A DNA stretch of 64,000 bases from Paucibacter aquatile (GCF_002885975.1 NZ_POSP01000003.1:2356001-2420000), one strand, 5' to 3'. Shown: positions 35,015 through 44,464, counted from the stretch's first letter. Translations and numbers: made by a program. Notes: generated by a model not told the origin, from the sequence alone.

Positions 35015-37843
35015 GCGACGGCTCATTTCACCGCGCTCCGCGGTACCCGAGCGCAAAGCCCAGGCCGCCAGCGCCAGCAGGGCCAGCCACAGGCCGCTGA
35101 AAGCGCCGCCACCACCACCTCCACCGCCCGAGCTGGTGCTGCCTCCCGGCGTCGTGCCCGAGGCGGCCGATACCGTGAAGCTCTGCGACACCGGGCTGGC
35201 AGCCGCAAAGCTGGCATTGCCGGCCTGGCTGGCCGTCAGCGTGCAGGTGCCCGCCGTCAGAAGCGACACCGCAGTGCCGCTGACCGTGCAGACCGCCGTC
35301 GTGCTGGAGCTGTAACTGACCGCCAGGCCCGAGCTGGCCGTGGCCGCCAGGGCCGGCATGGCCGTGCCCAGGGTCTGGTTGGCGATGGCTGAGAAGGCGA
35401 TGGTCTGCGGCGTGCCGGCCACATTGAAGCTGCGCGCCACGTCGGCCGCAGCCTGGTAGCTGCTGTTGCCGGCCTGCTTGGCCAGCACCGTGCAAACGCC
35501 GGAACTGAGCAGACTCAAAGACGTGCCGCTGACCGTACACACGCCCGGCGTGCTGCTTTCAAAGCTGACACTCAGGCCCGAGCTGGCCGTTGCAGCCAGG
35601 GCCGGGGCCGCCGTGCCCAGGACTTGATCGGCCACGGCCGGGAAGCTGATGCTCTGGCTCGCGGGCGAGACCGTGAAGCTGCGGCTGACCGAAGGGGCCG
35701 CGGCAAACACGGAGCTGCCGGCCTGGCTGGCCACCACGGTGCAGGTGCCGCCCGCCACCAGGGTCAGGCTGCTGCCACTGACCGTGCAGACCGCAGACGT
35801 GCTGCTGCTGAAACTGACCGGCAGGCCCGAGCTGGCGGTGGCCACCAGGCTGCTGGGCGCCTGGCCGAACACCAGGCCGCTGGGCGCCGTGAAGGCAATC
35901 GTCTGAGCCGTGCTGCCAACGGCCGAGACCGTGATTGTCCGGGTGCTGGTGTGAACCGTGCCCAGGTCGTCGATCAGCTGCAAGCTGACGCTGAAGCTGC
36001 CGGCGCCGCTGGGCGTGAGGGTGACGGTTTGCGTGTTGGCGCCGGCGCTGAAAGCGCTGACGATGCCGCCGCCCGAGCTCAGCGTCCAGGCGGCGCTGGC
36101 GATGCTACGGCCGGTGCCCAAGGTGCTGCTGCTGGCGCTCAGGCTCAGCGGATTGCCGGCCAGCGGCGTGCTCGGGGTGCTGACGATCTGGATCACCGCG
36201 CCATTGGCGGCCCGCGCCGCGGCCACGGCCGCACCGGCGTCCAGCATGCCGGCACCGCAGGTGCTGGTGGTGCAGTAGCACTCGTCCTGGGTGGCCGAGG
36301 TCGGCGCCGTGCATTGCGGGATGCCGGCCGTGCCGCCGCTGGTGACAAAGGGGCGTGCGGTGCTGCGCAAGGTGCTCAGCACCTCGGCCGGCGTCATGCT
36401 CGGGCGCACCGAGAGCATCAGGGCCACGGTGCCGGCCACCACCGGGGTGGAAAAGCTGGTGCCCACCGAAGCGCCGTTGTTGGTGTAGGCCGCATCCCCC
36501 ACCACCGGCGTGGTCGTGCCGCTGTTGGTGGTGCTGAACATGGGGTAGAGGCAGGCGCCGCTGAGGTTCACGCAGTTGCCGCCCGGGGCTGCGATGCTGA
36601 CCTCGGGGCCGATGCTGGAGAAGCCGACCTTGCTGCCGACATGGCGCAGGCCGGTGACCGTGATCACGCCGGGGCAGTTGCCCGGCAGGCCGACCGCCAG
36701 GCCCTCGCTGTTGCCGGCGGCGACGACGATGCTGGCGCCACGCGCGGTGACGGCGCTGATGGCATTGCGGTACAGCTGGCCGGTGCCCGTGGTGCCGCAG
36801 GCACCGCTGCCGCCCAGGCTCATGTTCAGCACCTTGGCGGGGTTGGGATTGCTGGGCAGGCCGGGCACGGCCACGCCGGCCGCCCATTGCATGCCGGCAA
36901 TGATGTCGGAGTCGTAGCCGCCGCATTTGCCCAGCACGCGCACCGGCAGGATCTTCACGCCCCAAGCCACGCCGGCCATGCCGGCGCCGTTGTTGGAGGC
37001 GGCGGCGATCAGGCCGGCCACGCGCGTGCCATGCCAGGAGCTGTTGCCGATGTCGCTGGCGTCGCAACTGCTGCCCAGGGTGCCGGCATTGATGTCGGCC
37101 TGGCTGACCCAGTCGCCGGGGTCGGAGGCGTCGGCATCGGCGCCATCGCCGTCGTTGGCGGTGGCCGTGGCCTGGGCACTCGATGAGTTCAGGCCCACCA
37201 TGTCGTAGCCGCCGACGATCTGGGCCGCCAGCTCGGGGTGGTCTTTGCGAATGCCGGTGTCCAGCACGGCCACGACGATGCTGCTGTGGCCGGTGTTGAT
37301 GTCCCAGGCGGCCGGCGCATTGATGCTGGACACCACCTCGCCAGGCACGCTGCTCGGGGGCTTCAGGTACCACTGGCCGACGCTGGGACCGCTGGGCAGG
37401 GCGGTGGCGTAGAAGGGGTCGTTGGGCAGGCGGGTGTGACGGCGGCGCTGATCGACCACGGCCATTTCCACTTCCGAATCGAGCGCCAGCTGCTGGGCCA
37501 GGGCGGCCGAGCTGATGCCGCTGGCAACGATGACATGGGTGCGCTCATCCAGGCTGCGTAGCGCGCGCAGGCCCTGGCGCGTGCGGGCATTGAGGCCGCT
37601 GCGCAGGCCCAGGCCGGTGGCGCGGGTCTGCGCCACATCCATGGCCGCGCTGCGGCTCATGGACACCGACATGGCCTTGGCCCGCACGCTGGCCGCCGCG
37701 GGCTTGAAGCGCACGATGACGCGGGCTTGCGCTTCGGCAGCCGCAGCAGCCACCAGCGGCGCGGTCTGCGCAGGCACCGTGGGGGCCCAGGCGATGGCCA
37801 GCAGTGAAAGGCAAAGGCTCAGGCCGAGGGGGGTGGTTTTCAT
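34988..37843 (-). CDS. secreted S8 serine protease (subtilase) with three repeats and a GlyGly-CTERM-like end
   Basis: A 951-residue extracellular protease. Signal peptide (1-25), an inhibitor-like propeptide (about 35-135), then a subtilisin domain with the triad Asp195 (VLDTGI), His271 (WHGTRVAG) and Ser463 (GTSFSTP). An insert with paired Cys lies between. After about residue 560 come a PKD-like region and three 83-residue beta-rich repeats (647-895), then a Gly/Ser linker with eight Gly, a hydrophobic helix (LWLALLALAAWALR) and a basic tail: the pattern of the GlyGly-CTERM (rhombosortase) signal, although the tail is longer than usual. ATG 37843 starts the signal peptide. Confidence 0.9.
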   Translation of the reverse strand: MKTTPLGLSLCLSLLAIAWAPTVPAQTAPLVAAAAAEAQARVIVRFKPAAASVRAKAMSVSMSRSAAMDVAQTRATGLGLRSGLNARTRQGLRALRSLDERTHVIVASGISSAALAQQLALDSEVEMAVVDQRRRHTRLPNDPFYATALPSGPSVGQWYLKPPSSVPGEVVSSINAPAAWDINTGHSSIVVAVLDTGIRKDHPELAAQIVGGYDMVGLNSSSAQATATANDGDGADADASDPGDWVSQADINAGTLGSSCDASDIGNSSWHGTRVAGLIAAASNNGAGMAGVAWGVKILPVRVLGKCGGYDSDIIAGMQWAAGVAVPGLPSNPNPAKVLNMSLGGSGACGTTGTGQLYRNAISAVTARGASIVVAAGNSEGLAVGLPGNCPGVITVTGLRHVGSKVGFSSIGPEVSIAAPGGNCVNLSGACLYPMFSTTNSGTTTPVVGDAAYTNNGASVGTSFSTPVVAGTVALMLSVRPSMTPAEVLSTLRSTARPFVTSGGTAGIPQCTAPTSATQDECYCTTSTCGAGMLDAGAAVAAARAANGAVIQIVSTPSTPLAGNPLSLSASSSTLGTGRSIASAAWTLSSGGGIVSAFSAGANTQTVTLTPSGAGSFSVSLQLIDDLGTVHTSTRTITVSAVGSTAQTIAFTAPSGLVFGQAPSSLVATASSGLPVSFSSSTSAVCTVSGSSLTLVAGGTCTVVASQAGSSVFAAAPSVSRSFTVSPASQSISFPAVADQVLGTAAPALAATASSGLSVSFESSTPGVCTVSGTSLSLLSSGVCTVLAKQAGNSSYQAAADVARSFNVAGTPQTIAFSAIANQTLGTAMPALAATASSGLAVSYSSSTTAVCTVSGTAVSLLTAGTCTLTASQAGNASFAAASPVSQSFTVSAASGTTPGGSTSSGGGGGGGGAFSGLWLALLALAAWALRSGTAERGEMSRRSAAAAGRA
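35159..35905 (-). repeat. three 83-residue repeats in the subtilase
   Basis: Each unit begins Q-(T/S)-I-(A/S)-F (codons starting at 35905, 35656 and 35407, exactly 249 bp apart) and contains ATASSGL, a Ser-rich strand, CTVSG and a second Cys (GTCT, GVCT, GTCT). Two Cys per unit suggest one disulfide per immunoglobulin-like domain. Confidence 0.85.
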
Positions 37844-38024
37844 GGGGCAAGCTCCTGGGCCGGAATGAATATAGGCGAGCAATGGCGAGGCCGTCGAGCA
37901 GGGCTGCCCGAGCGCTGTCGCGCCAGTTTAGAGCGGCCTGAAATGCCTCGGCGTAAAGAAAAGATTCCTTTGCCCCCGCTTGTTGACACAGAGAAAAGGC
38001 TTGCCATGCGCACCGCGCAGGCGC

Positions 38025-38056
38025 AAAAAAAGGGCCTTGCCGCCATGGCAAGGCCC
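38025..38056 (-). terminator. intrinsic terminator of gapA
   Basis: On the minus strand GGGCCTTGCC (38056-38047) pairs with GGCAAGGCCC (38041-38032) around a 5-base loop, followed by seven T (38031-38025). The 10-bp stem is perfect and begins 41 bp past the gapA stop. Confidence 0.92.
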
Positions 38057-38096
38057 CGGTGTGCTCAGCGCGCCGCGTGGCGCGCGGGCTGCGGCA

Positions 38097-39095
38097 TCAC
38101 TTGGCGATGACGCGCACCATCTCGAGCACCTTGTTCGAGTAGCCCCACTCGTTGTCGTACCAGGCCACCAGCTTGACGAAGGTGCCGTCCAGGGCGATGC
38201 CGGCGTCGGCGTCGAAGATGGAGGTGCGGGCGTCGCCGCGGAAGTCGGTCGCCACGACCTTCTCTTCGGTGTACCCCAGCACGCCCTTCAGTGCGCCTTC
38301 AGACTGGGCCTTGAACTCGGCGCAGATGTCCTTGTACGAGGCTTCATTGTTTAGCTCGACGGTCAGGTCCACCACCGAGACGTCGGAGGTCGGCACGCGG
38401 AAGCTCATGCCGGTCAGCTTCTTGTTCAGCTCGGGGATCACCACGCCCACGGCCTTGGCTGCGCCGGTGCTCGAGGGGATGATGTTTTCCAGGATGCCGC
38501 GGCCACCGCGCCAGTCCTTGTTGCTCGGGCCGTCCACGGTCTTTTGCGTGGCGGTGGCGGCGTGCACAGTGGTCATCAGGCCGCGCTTGATGCCCCACTT
38601 GTCGTTCAGCACCTTGGCCAGGGGGGCCAGGCAGTTGGTGGTGCACGAGGCGTTGGAGATGATGGCCTGGCCGGCGTAGGTGTTGTGGTTCACACCGAAC
38701 ACGAACATCGGGGTGTCGTCCTTCGACGGTGCCGAGAACACAACCTTCTTGGCGCCAGCGGCCAGGTGCTTTTCGCCCGAAGCCTTGTCCAGGAACAGGC
38801 CGGTGGCTTCGACGACGATGTCGGCGCCGACTTCGTTCCACTTCAGGTTGGCGGGATCACGCTCCTGGGTCAGGCGGATGGCCTTGCCATTGACAACCAG
38901 GGTGTTGCCGTCCACCGAGACTTCGCCGTCGAACTTGCCGTGCACGCTGTCGTACTTGAGCATGTAGGCCAGATAGTCAGGCTCGAGCAGGTCGTTGATG
39001 CCGACCACTTCGATTTCCTTGAAGTTGGCGATGGCAGCGCGGAACACCATGCGGCCGATGCGGCCGAAGCCGTTGATACCGATCTTGATCGTCAT
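38097..39095 (-). CDS. gapA: glyceraldehyde-3-phosphate dehydrogenase (type I)
   Basis: Catalyses the oxidation of glyceraldehyde 3-phosphate to 1,3-bisphosphoglycerate in glycolysis. The 332-residue protein has INGFGRIGR at the start, Asp35 in GINDLL (typical of NAD preference), catalytic Cys151 in SNASCTTNC with His178, and WYDNEWGYSNKV near the end. AGGAG lies about 9 bases upstream of the ATG. A strong terminator follows. In many betaproteobacteria tkt is directly upstream; here an unknown gene is placed between. Confidence 0.98.
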   Translation of the reverse strand: MTIKIGINGFGRIGRMVFRAAIANFKEIEVVGINDLLEPDYLAYMLKYDSVHGKFDGEVSVDGNTLVVNGKAIRLTQERDPANLKWNEVGADIVVEATGLFLDKASGEKHLAAGAKKVVFSAPSKDDTPMFVFGVNHNTYAGQAIISNASCTTNCLAPLAKVLNDKWGIKRGLMTTVHAATATQKTVDGPSNKDWRGGRGILENIIPSSTGAAKAVGVVIPELNKKLTGMSFRVPTSDVSVVDLTVELNNEASYKDICAEFKAQSEGALKGVLGYTEEKVVATDFRGDARTSIFDADAGIALDGTFVKLVAWYDNEWGYSNKVLEMVRVIAK

Positions 39096-39216
39096 GAGGA
39101 AAGACTCCTGTTCAGGTTGGAGATTGAATGAATTGAGAAAAGGGAACTCGGTTCAAACCCGGCAAGCACCGGGGCGCCTGAACGGATGAGTCGGGTGCGG
39201 GCGGCGTCGCATTGCA

Positions 39217-40233
39217 TCAGCTTTGCGCCTCGGCTTCGAGCTTCAGGGTGCCGCAGGGCACTTGGATCTGGAGCACTTCGCCGAACAATTCGTTGGCCTG
39301 CTTGTCGCTGGCAAAGGCCAGTTGCCGCTCAGACAGCCACTTGAGAAAGGCGGCGCGGTTGGGGTCTGGCTTGCCAGCCCTGACTTCGTTCGGCAGGTGT
39401 GGCCCAAGAATGGAGTAATCCACCTTGAAAGGGCAATTCATGGTGCTGAAGTCAAAGTCGGCATTCACGCCTCGGATTCCTGCGGTCATTCCGAGGAACT
39501 CACCCAATCCCAAAACGTCCCGCTTCAAGGCATAACGACGCACGCCCGGTGGGTTGTAGCTGAATCGCTGCTCAACGAACCGGGGCTGTTCAGCCCCCGT
39601 ACGGCAAGGCATGCGGTACTTCGCCACACGCTCACGAACCACGTCCTCAAAGCGCTTCGAGGCCGTGGAATGAATGAGCTTCACATCCGGCGGCTGCTTC
39701 CCATCGCCGTGGAATCCCAGCACGACAACGACATGCTCCACGTCACGATCACCCGGCCATGGCGTCGGCGCCTCGATCGGCTCTCGAGGCATGACGACAC
39801 AGAACTCGTCCTTGTTCTGTCGCGCCAGCGGCAAAGGCTCTCGCTGCGTGTTCGTGAAGTTGAACTCCTGCACCGCCTTGACCGGCCCCTCCGTGCTTGT
39901 GAGGCAGGGCAAGCGATAGCCCTCGAGGAAGCGAAACACCTGCTCCTGCATCTCGGGCGCTGCCGTGTTCGTCAGCACGTCAACAAGGGGCGCCGCATCG
40001 GCTTGATGGAAGTGCAGCTGGACGCGCATGAAGCCGCCCGCACGGCTTCTCTCGAGCTCGTTCGGATACACCGGCGGCTTCTCCTTGCGAACCAAGCAGC
40101 TGAGCGACTGTGCCAGTGAAGGCGGCGTCACATCCGATGCGGTTTGTGCATGCGCAGCAACACCGAATCCGCTCAGCAGACCCAGCACCACCAGCATGCG
40201 CTCAAACCCCGTGTTCTTCGATAGGTGGTTCAA
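39217..40233 (-). CDS. secreted protein of unknown function, TTG start
   Basis: A 338-residue protein with a signal peptide (about 1-30, cleavage after AHA). The mature part seems to hold two related segments: PVYPNELERSRAGGFMRVQLHF...RLPCL and HVVVVLGFHGDGK...YRMPCR, each of a shape loosely like a TonB C-terminal domain (strand-rich, about 90 residues). A third, C-terminal segment starts about residue 225. The TTG at 40233 is preferred to ATG 40197 because AAGGAGG lies 5 bases upstream of it and because it supplies the basic start of the signal peptide. It sits between tkt and gapA on the same strand. Function unknown. Confidence 0.72.
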   Translation of the reverse strand: MNHLSKNTGFERMLVVLGLLSGFGVAAHAQTASDVTPPSLAQSLSCLVRKEKPPVYPNELERSRAGGFMRVQLHFHQADAAPLVDVLTNTAAPEMQEQVFRFLEGYRLPCLTSTEGPVKAVQEFNFTNTQREPLPLARQNKDEFCVVMPREPIEAPTPWPGDRDVEHVVVVLGFHGDGKQPPDVKLIHSTASKRFEDVVRERVAKYRMPCRTGAEQPRFVEQRFSYNPPGVRRYALKRDVLGLGEFLGMTAGIRGVNADFDFSTMNCPFKVDYSILGPHLPNEVRAGKPDPNRAAFLKWLSERQLAFASDKQANELFGEVLQIQVPCGTLKLEAEAQS

Positions 40234-40238
40234 GCGCT

Positions 40239-40245
40239 CCTCCTT
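40239..40245 (-). promoter_or_regulatory. ribosome binding site that supports the TTG start at 40233
   Basis: The sequence AAGGAGG on the minus strand is a full-strength Shine-Dalgarno element, 5 bases from the TTG codon. The internal ATG at 40197 has no such element. Confidence 0.75.
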
Positions 40246-40288
40246 GTCTTTATCGGCCAGGGTGAAAGGTCGCGAGCTTAGCTGAATC

Positions 40289-42343
40289 TCAGCGCTTCTT
40301 GCCGCCCTTCAGCTTGGCCACACCCAGCGCCACCTTGACCGTGTCGACCACGTTCTCGGCGGTGAAGCCGAAGTGCTTGAACAGCACCGGGGCGGGGGCG
40401 GATTCGCCGTAGCTGTCGATGCCGACGACGGCGGCGACGCCGTACTTCCACCAGCCATCGCTGACGCCCATTTCCACTGCGACGCGCGGCAGGCCTTCCG
40501 GCAGCACGGCCTTCTTGTAGGTCAGGTCCTGGCGGTCGAACACGGTGGTCGAGGGCATGGAGACCACGCGCACCGGGATGCCTTGCTGGGCCAGGGTGGC
40601 TTGCGCCGCCAGAGCCAGCTGCACTTCGGAGCCGGTGGCGATGATGACGCCACGGGCCTTCTTCTTCAGGCCGGCATCGCTGGGCTCGCTCAGCACGTAA
40701 GCGCCCTTGGCGATGTCATCGACGGCGGTCTTGGGTGCGTAGGGCAGGTTCTGGCGCGACAGGGCCAGCACGCTGGGGCGCTGGGCGTTGCCGATGGCCA
40801 TGGTCCAGGCGACCACGGTTTCGGTGGTGTCGGCCGGGCGCCAGACATCCAGGCCCGGGATCAGGCGCAGCGAGGCGACATGCTCGATCGACTGGTGGGT
40901 CGGGCCGTCTTCGCCCAGGCCGATGGAATCGTGGGTGAACACATGGATGACGCGCTGCTTCATCAGCGCGGCCATGCGGATGGCATTGCGGCTGTAGTCG
41001 CTGAAGGTCAGGAAGGTGCCGCCGTAGGGGATGTAGCCGCCGTGCAGGGCCACGCCGTTCATGATGGCGGCCATGCCGAACTCGCGCACGCCGTAGTTGA
41101 TGTGGCGGCCGCCGTTGCTGCTGCCATCGGCCTCGACGCGGAAGGCCGGGGTCGACTTGGTGTTGGTCAGGTTGGAGCCGGTCAGGTCGGCCGAGCCGCC
41201 CAGCAGTTCAGGCACGGCGGCGGTGAAGGCTTCCAGGGCGATCTGGCTGGCCTTGCGGCTGGCGACCGTTTCGGCCTTGCCGTGGGCCGCGACCACGGCG
41301 TCGACGGCGGTCTGGGCGAAGTTGGCAGGCAGCACGCCGGCCATGCGGCGGGCGAACTCGGCGGCCAGCTCGGGGTGAGCGGTGGCGTAGGCGTCGAAAC
41401 GCTCGTCCCAGGCGGACTCCAGAGCAGCACCCGCGGCCTTGGCATCCCAGTCGGCATACACCTCTTGCGGGATCACGAAGGGCTCGTGCGCCCAGCCCAG
41501 CTGCTCGCGAGTCAGCTTGATTTCCTCGTTACCCAGCGGCTCGCCGTGGGCCTTGGCAGTGTTGGCGCGGTTCGGCGAGCCCTTGCCGATATGGGTCTTG
41601 GCGATCACCAGGGTCGGCTTGACGCTGCTCTTCTTGGCTTCGGCAATGGCGGCGTCGACGGCGTCGACATCATGGCCGTCCACCGGGCCGACCACGTTCC
41701 AGCCATAGGCTTCGAAACGCTGGGCGGTGTTGTCGGCGAACCAGGGGGCGACCTGGCCGTCGATGGAGATGCCGTTGTCGTCGTAAATGGCGATCAGCTT
41801 GTTCAGCTTCCAGGCGCCGGCCAGCGAGGCGGCTTCGTGGCTGATACCTTCCATCAGGCAGCCGTCACCCAGGAACACATAGGTGTGGTGGTCGACGACC
41901 TGGTGCTCGTCGATGTTGAATTCCTTGGCCAGCATTTTCTCGGCCAAGGCCAGACCCACGGCATTGGTGATGCCCTGACCCAGCGGGCCGGTGGTCGTTT
42001 CCACGCCCGGGGTGATGCCCACTTCCGGGTGGCCCGGGGTCTTGCTGTGCAGCTGGCGGAAGGCCTTGAGCTCTTCGATCGGCAGCTCATAGCCCGACAG
42101 ATGCAGCAGGGCGTAAATCAGCATCGAACCGTGGCCGTTGGACAGCACGAAGCGGTCACGGTTGGCCCATTGCGGGTTGGCCGGGTTGTGACGCAGATGG
42201 CGGCTCCACAGGGCCACGGCGATGTCGGCCATGCCCATGGGCGCGCCCGGGTGGCCCGAGTTGGCTTGCTGCACGGCGTCCATGGCCAGTGCGCGAATGG
42301 CGTTGGCCATCAGGGTGGGGTTGCGAGCAGCGGTAGTTGCCAT
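40289..42343 (-). CDS. tkt: transketolase
   Basis: Transfers two-carbon units between sugar phosphates in the pentose phosphate and Calvin cycles, using thiamine diphosphate. The 684-residue protein has the cofactor motif GDGCLMEG (Gly159-Asp160-Gly161 onward), HIGKGSPN, and the substrate-binding THDSIGLGEDGPTHQ, all intact. The C-terminus ends in a basic KGGKKR. It reads toward the unknown secreted protein and gapA, 55 bp away, and is probably the first gene of that unit. Confidence 0.98.
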   Translation of the reverse strand: MATTAARNPTLMANAIRALAMDAVQQANSGHPGAPMGMADIAVALWSRHLRHNPANPQWANRDRFVLSNGHGSMLIYALLHLSGYELPIEELKAFRQLHSKTPGHPEVGITPGVETTTGPLGQGITNAVGLALAEKMLAKEFNIDEHQVVDHHTYVFLGDGCLMEGISHEAASLAGAWKLNKLIAIYDDNGISIDGQVAPWFADNTAQRFEAYGWNVVGPVDGHDVDAVDAAIAEAKKSSVKPTLVIAKTHIGKGSPNRANTAKAHGEPLGNEEIKLTREQLGWAHEPFVIPQEVYADWDAKAAGAALESAWDERFDAYATAHPELAAEFARRMAGVLPANFAQTAVDAVVAAHGKAETVASRKASQIALEAFTAAVPELLGGSADLTGSNLTNTKSTPAFRVEADGSSNGGRHINYGVREFGMAAIMNGVALHGGYIPYGGTFLTFSDYSRNAIRMAALMKQRVIHVFTHDSIGLGEDGPTHQSIEHVASLRLIPGLDVWRPADTTETVVAWTMAIGNAQRPSVLALSRQNLPYAPKTAVDDIAKGAYVLSEPSDAGLKKKARGVIIATGSEVQLALAAQATLAQQGIPVRVVSMPSTTVFDRQDLTYKKAVLPEGLPRVAVEMGVSDGWWKYGVAAVVGIDSYGESAPAPVLFKHFGFTAENVVDTVKVALGVAKLKGGKKR

Positions 42344-42543
42344 GTGCGTGCGGAAGGGAGAGTTGCGGGGTAATCCCGGATTTTACTTGGCCGGCGTGGG
42401 CCTGGCGCCCGACCCGCGCGCCAGCCTTGCCGAAATGGGCCGCCGACCCTTGATGCAGCGCAAATTCGTGCCGCCGGAATCTGCCAGTCTTGCAGCTGCG
42501 TGCGCCTTCCCTCCTTCTCTCGCCGCGCCGCCCCGGAGGTTCC

Positions 42544-43137
42544 ATGCCCACGACCCGCCCGCTGGCCCTGCAGGTGATCTGCGACGAACATCGCGCCCTG
42601 GCTGCCATGCTGAGATCCCTGCCCTTGCTGTTGGCCGAGTTGCGCCGGCGCCAGGCGCAGCCTGACTTCGCCGCCCTACGCGCCATGCTGTTCTATCTGG
42701 ACGAGTTTCCCGAGCGCTTGCACCACCCCAAGGAAAGCAGCCTGCTCTTCCCCAAGCTGCGCGCCCGGGCGCCCGAGATCCGCAGCGTGCTGGATCGGCT
42801 GGACGAAGACCATCTGCGCGGCGAACGTGCCATCCGCGATCTGGAGCATGCGCTGCTGGCCTTCGAGATCATGGGCGAGAGCCGGCGTGAGGCCTTCGAG
42901 CAGCTCTGCGAGCGCTATGTCCACGGCTATCTGCAGCACATGCAGGTGGAGGAAACACAGGTCCTGCCCCTGGCCTTGCAGCATCTGAGTGCGCAAGACT
43001 GGGCCGAGCTCGACGAGGCCTTTGCCGGCAACCGAGACCCGCTGGCCGGCCACGCGGTGGATGCGCCCTACCAGGCTCTGGTGCAGACGGTGCTGCGCGC
43101 CTTGCCAGCGCCGCTGGGTTTCGGGCCGGCCTTGTAG
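42544..43137 (+). CDS. hemerythrin-like HHE-domain protein
   Basis: A 197-residue all-helical protein of the hemerythrin HHE family, which binds a di-iron centre or acts in iron/oxygen/nitric-oxide responses. Candidate ligands are in CDEHRAL, HHPKESSLLFPKL (HxxxE), DEDHLRGE and HMQVEETQVLPL (HxxxE), in the order expected for the four-helix bundle. A ribosome site (GGAGG) precedes the ATG at 42544. It is divergent from tkt. Its physiological role cannot be told from sequence. Confidence 0.86.
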   Translation: MPTTRPLALQVICDEHRALAAMLRSLPLLLAELRRRQAQPDFAALRAMLFYLDEFPERLHHPKESSLLFPKLRARAPEIRSVLDRLDEDHLRGERAIRDLEHALLAFEIMGESRREAFEQLCERYVHGYLQHMQVEETQVLPLALQHLSAQDWAELDEAFAGNRDPLAGHAVDAPYQALVQTVLRALPAPLGFGPAL

Positions 43138-43168
43138 GTCGATCGTCTCGCGCGAACAACGCACAAAT

Positions 43169-43225
43169 GGGCGATAAACAACACCCTGTTCTGACTCAGA
43201 CCTGAGCGGGCATCGGGCGATAAAC
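43169..43225 (+). repeat. pair of 11-bp direct repeats upstream of the porin gene
   Basis: GGGCGATAAAC occurs at 43169-43179 and again at 43215-43225, 46 bp apart. Both copies lie between the hemerythrin-like gene and the porin ATG (43279) and each includes a GATAAA that could serve as part of a -10 box. Possible regulator binding sites. Confidence 0.5.
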
Positions 43226-43278
43226 GGAGACAGGCATCTCGCTGCGATGGTGCTGTTGATCCATTGGAAGGACCCAAG

Positions 43279-44448
43279 ATGCGAAAGCTCCCTCTTCTCA
43301 CGCCCCCCGCCTCTCCACGCACGCGCTCGCTGCTCAAGCCCTTGAGTCTGGCGATCGGCCTGCTCGGCGCCAGCGGCCTCAGCCAGGCTGTGGACTTCAG
43401 CTACTCCGGCTTCGGCAACGTCACCCTCGGCAAGGTGGTCAGCGCTGGAGGCATCGACATCGGCTATCCCGACGGCACGCAGTGGAACTGCCCTTGCCTG
43501 ATAGCGGACTTCTCGCACGGCTCGGTCTACGAGCAGAAGTGGTCGCTCAAACCCGAGTCGCGCATCGGTCTGCAGGGCAACTGGACCTTCACCCCCGATC
43601 TGTCCTTCACCGCACAGGGTGTGGCACGCCATGCGGCGCAGAAGGCCAAGGCCGATCTGGAATGGGCCTACCTGTCCTACAACCTGACCCCGCAGCTGAC
43701 CGTACAGCTGGGCCGCAAGCGCTTGCCGCTGTTCTTCTACTCCGACTACCAGGACGTCAGCTACGCCTACAGCTGGGTGCGCGTGCCGCCTGATGTCTAC
43801 GGCTGGGCCGTCGTCAACTACAACGGCGCCAACCTGACCTACCGCGGCGATGTGGCTGGCTGGGCGGTGAAATCGAATGCCTACGTCGGCAGCGAACACA
43901 CCAAGAAAAACCCGATCGCCAAGCTCGAGACCGCCGCGCCCTCGGACATCAACTGGGATCAGATGTGGGGCATCGACCTCGAAATCAACCGCGACTGGTT
44001 CACCGCCCGCCTGGCGCTGAACAAGTCCAAGCAGCAGCAATTCCGTGAGGGCGTGCAAACCTCGCCCGATCCGGCCACCGGCACGCACTCGCCGCAAACC
44101 TTCGCCGCCCTGTCCTTCGTCATCGACAAGGACAACTGGCTGTTGCGCAGCGAGATCTCCTACATCAACCGCTCACCGGCCCGCGGGAGCTACCGCGGTC
44201 GCATGATCGGCGCCGGCTACCGCTTCGACAAGTTCACGCCCATGGTCACCGTCAGTCAGCTGAAGGCCTACAACGCGGCCTTCACGACCCTGGTCGAGAA
44301 AGACGCGATGACCAGCTTCAGTCTGCGCTACGACCTCAGTGACACCAGCTCGATCAAGGCGCAGTACGACCGCAGCCGCTGGGACTTGCTGGACGGCAAC
44401 GATGTGCGCCGCAAGCTCGTGACCCTGTCCTATGACTTTGTCTTCTGA
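43279..44448 (+). CDS. outer-membrane porin-like beta-barrel protein
   Basis: A 389-residue exported protein: signal peptide (1-37, ending SGLSQA), then alternating beta strands with frequent aromatic ends (for example WAYLSYNLTPQLTVQLGRKR and YAYSWVRVPPDVYGWAVV), and a C-terminal Phe (YDFVF) as required for outer-membrane assembly. Two Cys near the N-terminus (WNCPCL) are unusual for a porin. A ribosome site (GGAAGGA) precedes the ATG. The next gene, 16 bp on, encodes a phosphate-binding-like protein, suggesting a joint role in uptake or sensing of an anion. Confidence 0.82.
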   Translation: MRKLPLLTPPASPRTRSLLKPLSLAIGLLGASGLSQAVDFSYSGFGNVTLGKVVSAGGIDIGYPDGTQWNCPCLIADFSHGSVYEQKWSLKPESRIGLQGNWTFTPDLSFTAQGVARHAAQKAKADLEWAYLSYNLTPQLTVQLGRKRLPLFFYSDYQDVSYAYSWVRVPPDVYGWAVVNYNGANLTYRGDVAGWAVKSNAYVGSEHTKKNPIAKLETAAPSDINWDQMWGIDLEINRDWFTARLALNKSKQQQFREGVQTSPDPATGTHSPQTFAALSFVIDKDNWLLRSEISYINRSPARGSYRGRMIGAGYRFDKFTPMVTVSQLKAYNAAFTTLVEKDAMTSFSLRYDLSDTSSIKAQYDRSRWDLLDGNDVRRKLVTLSYDFVF

Positions 44449-44464
44449 GCGAGGGGCAGCCATC

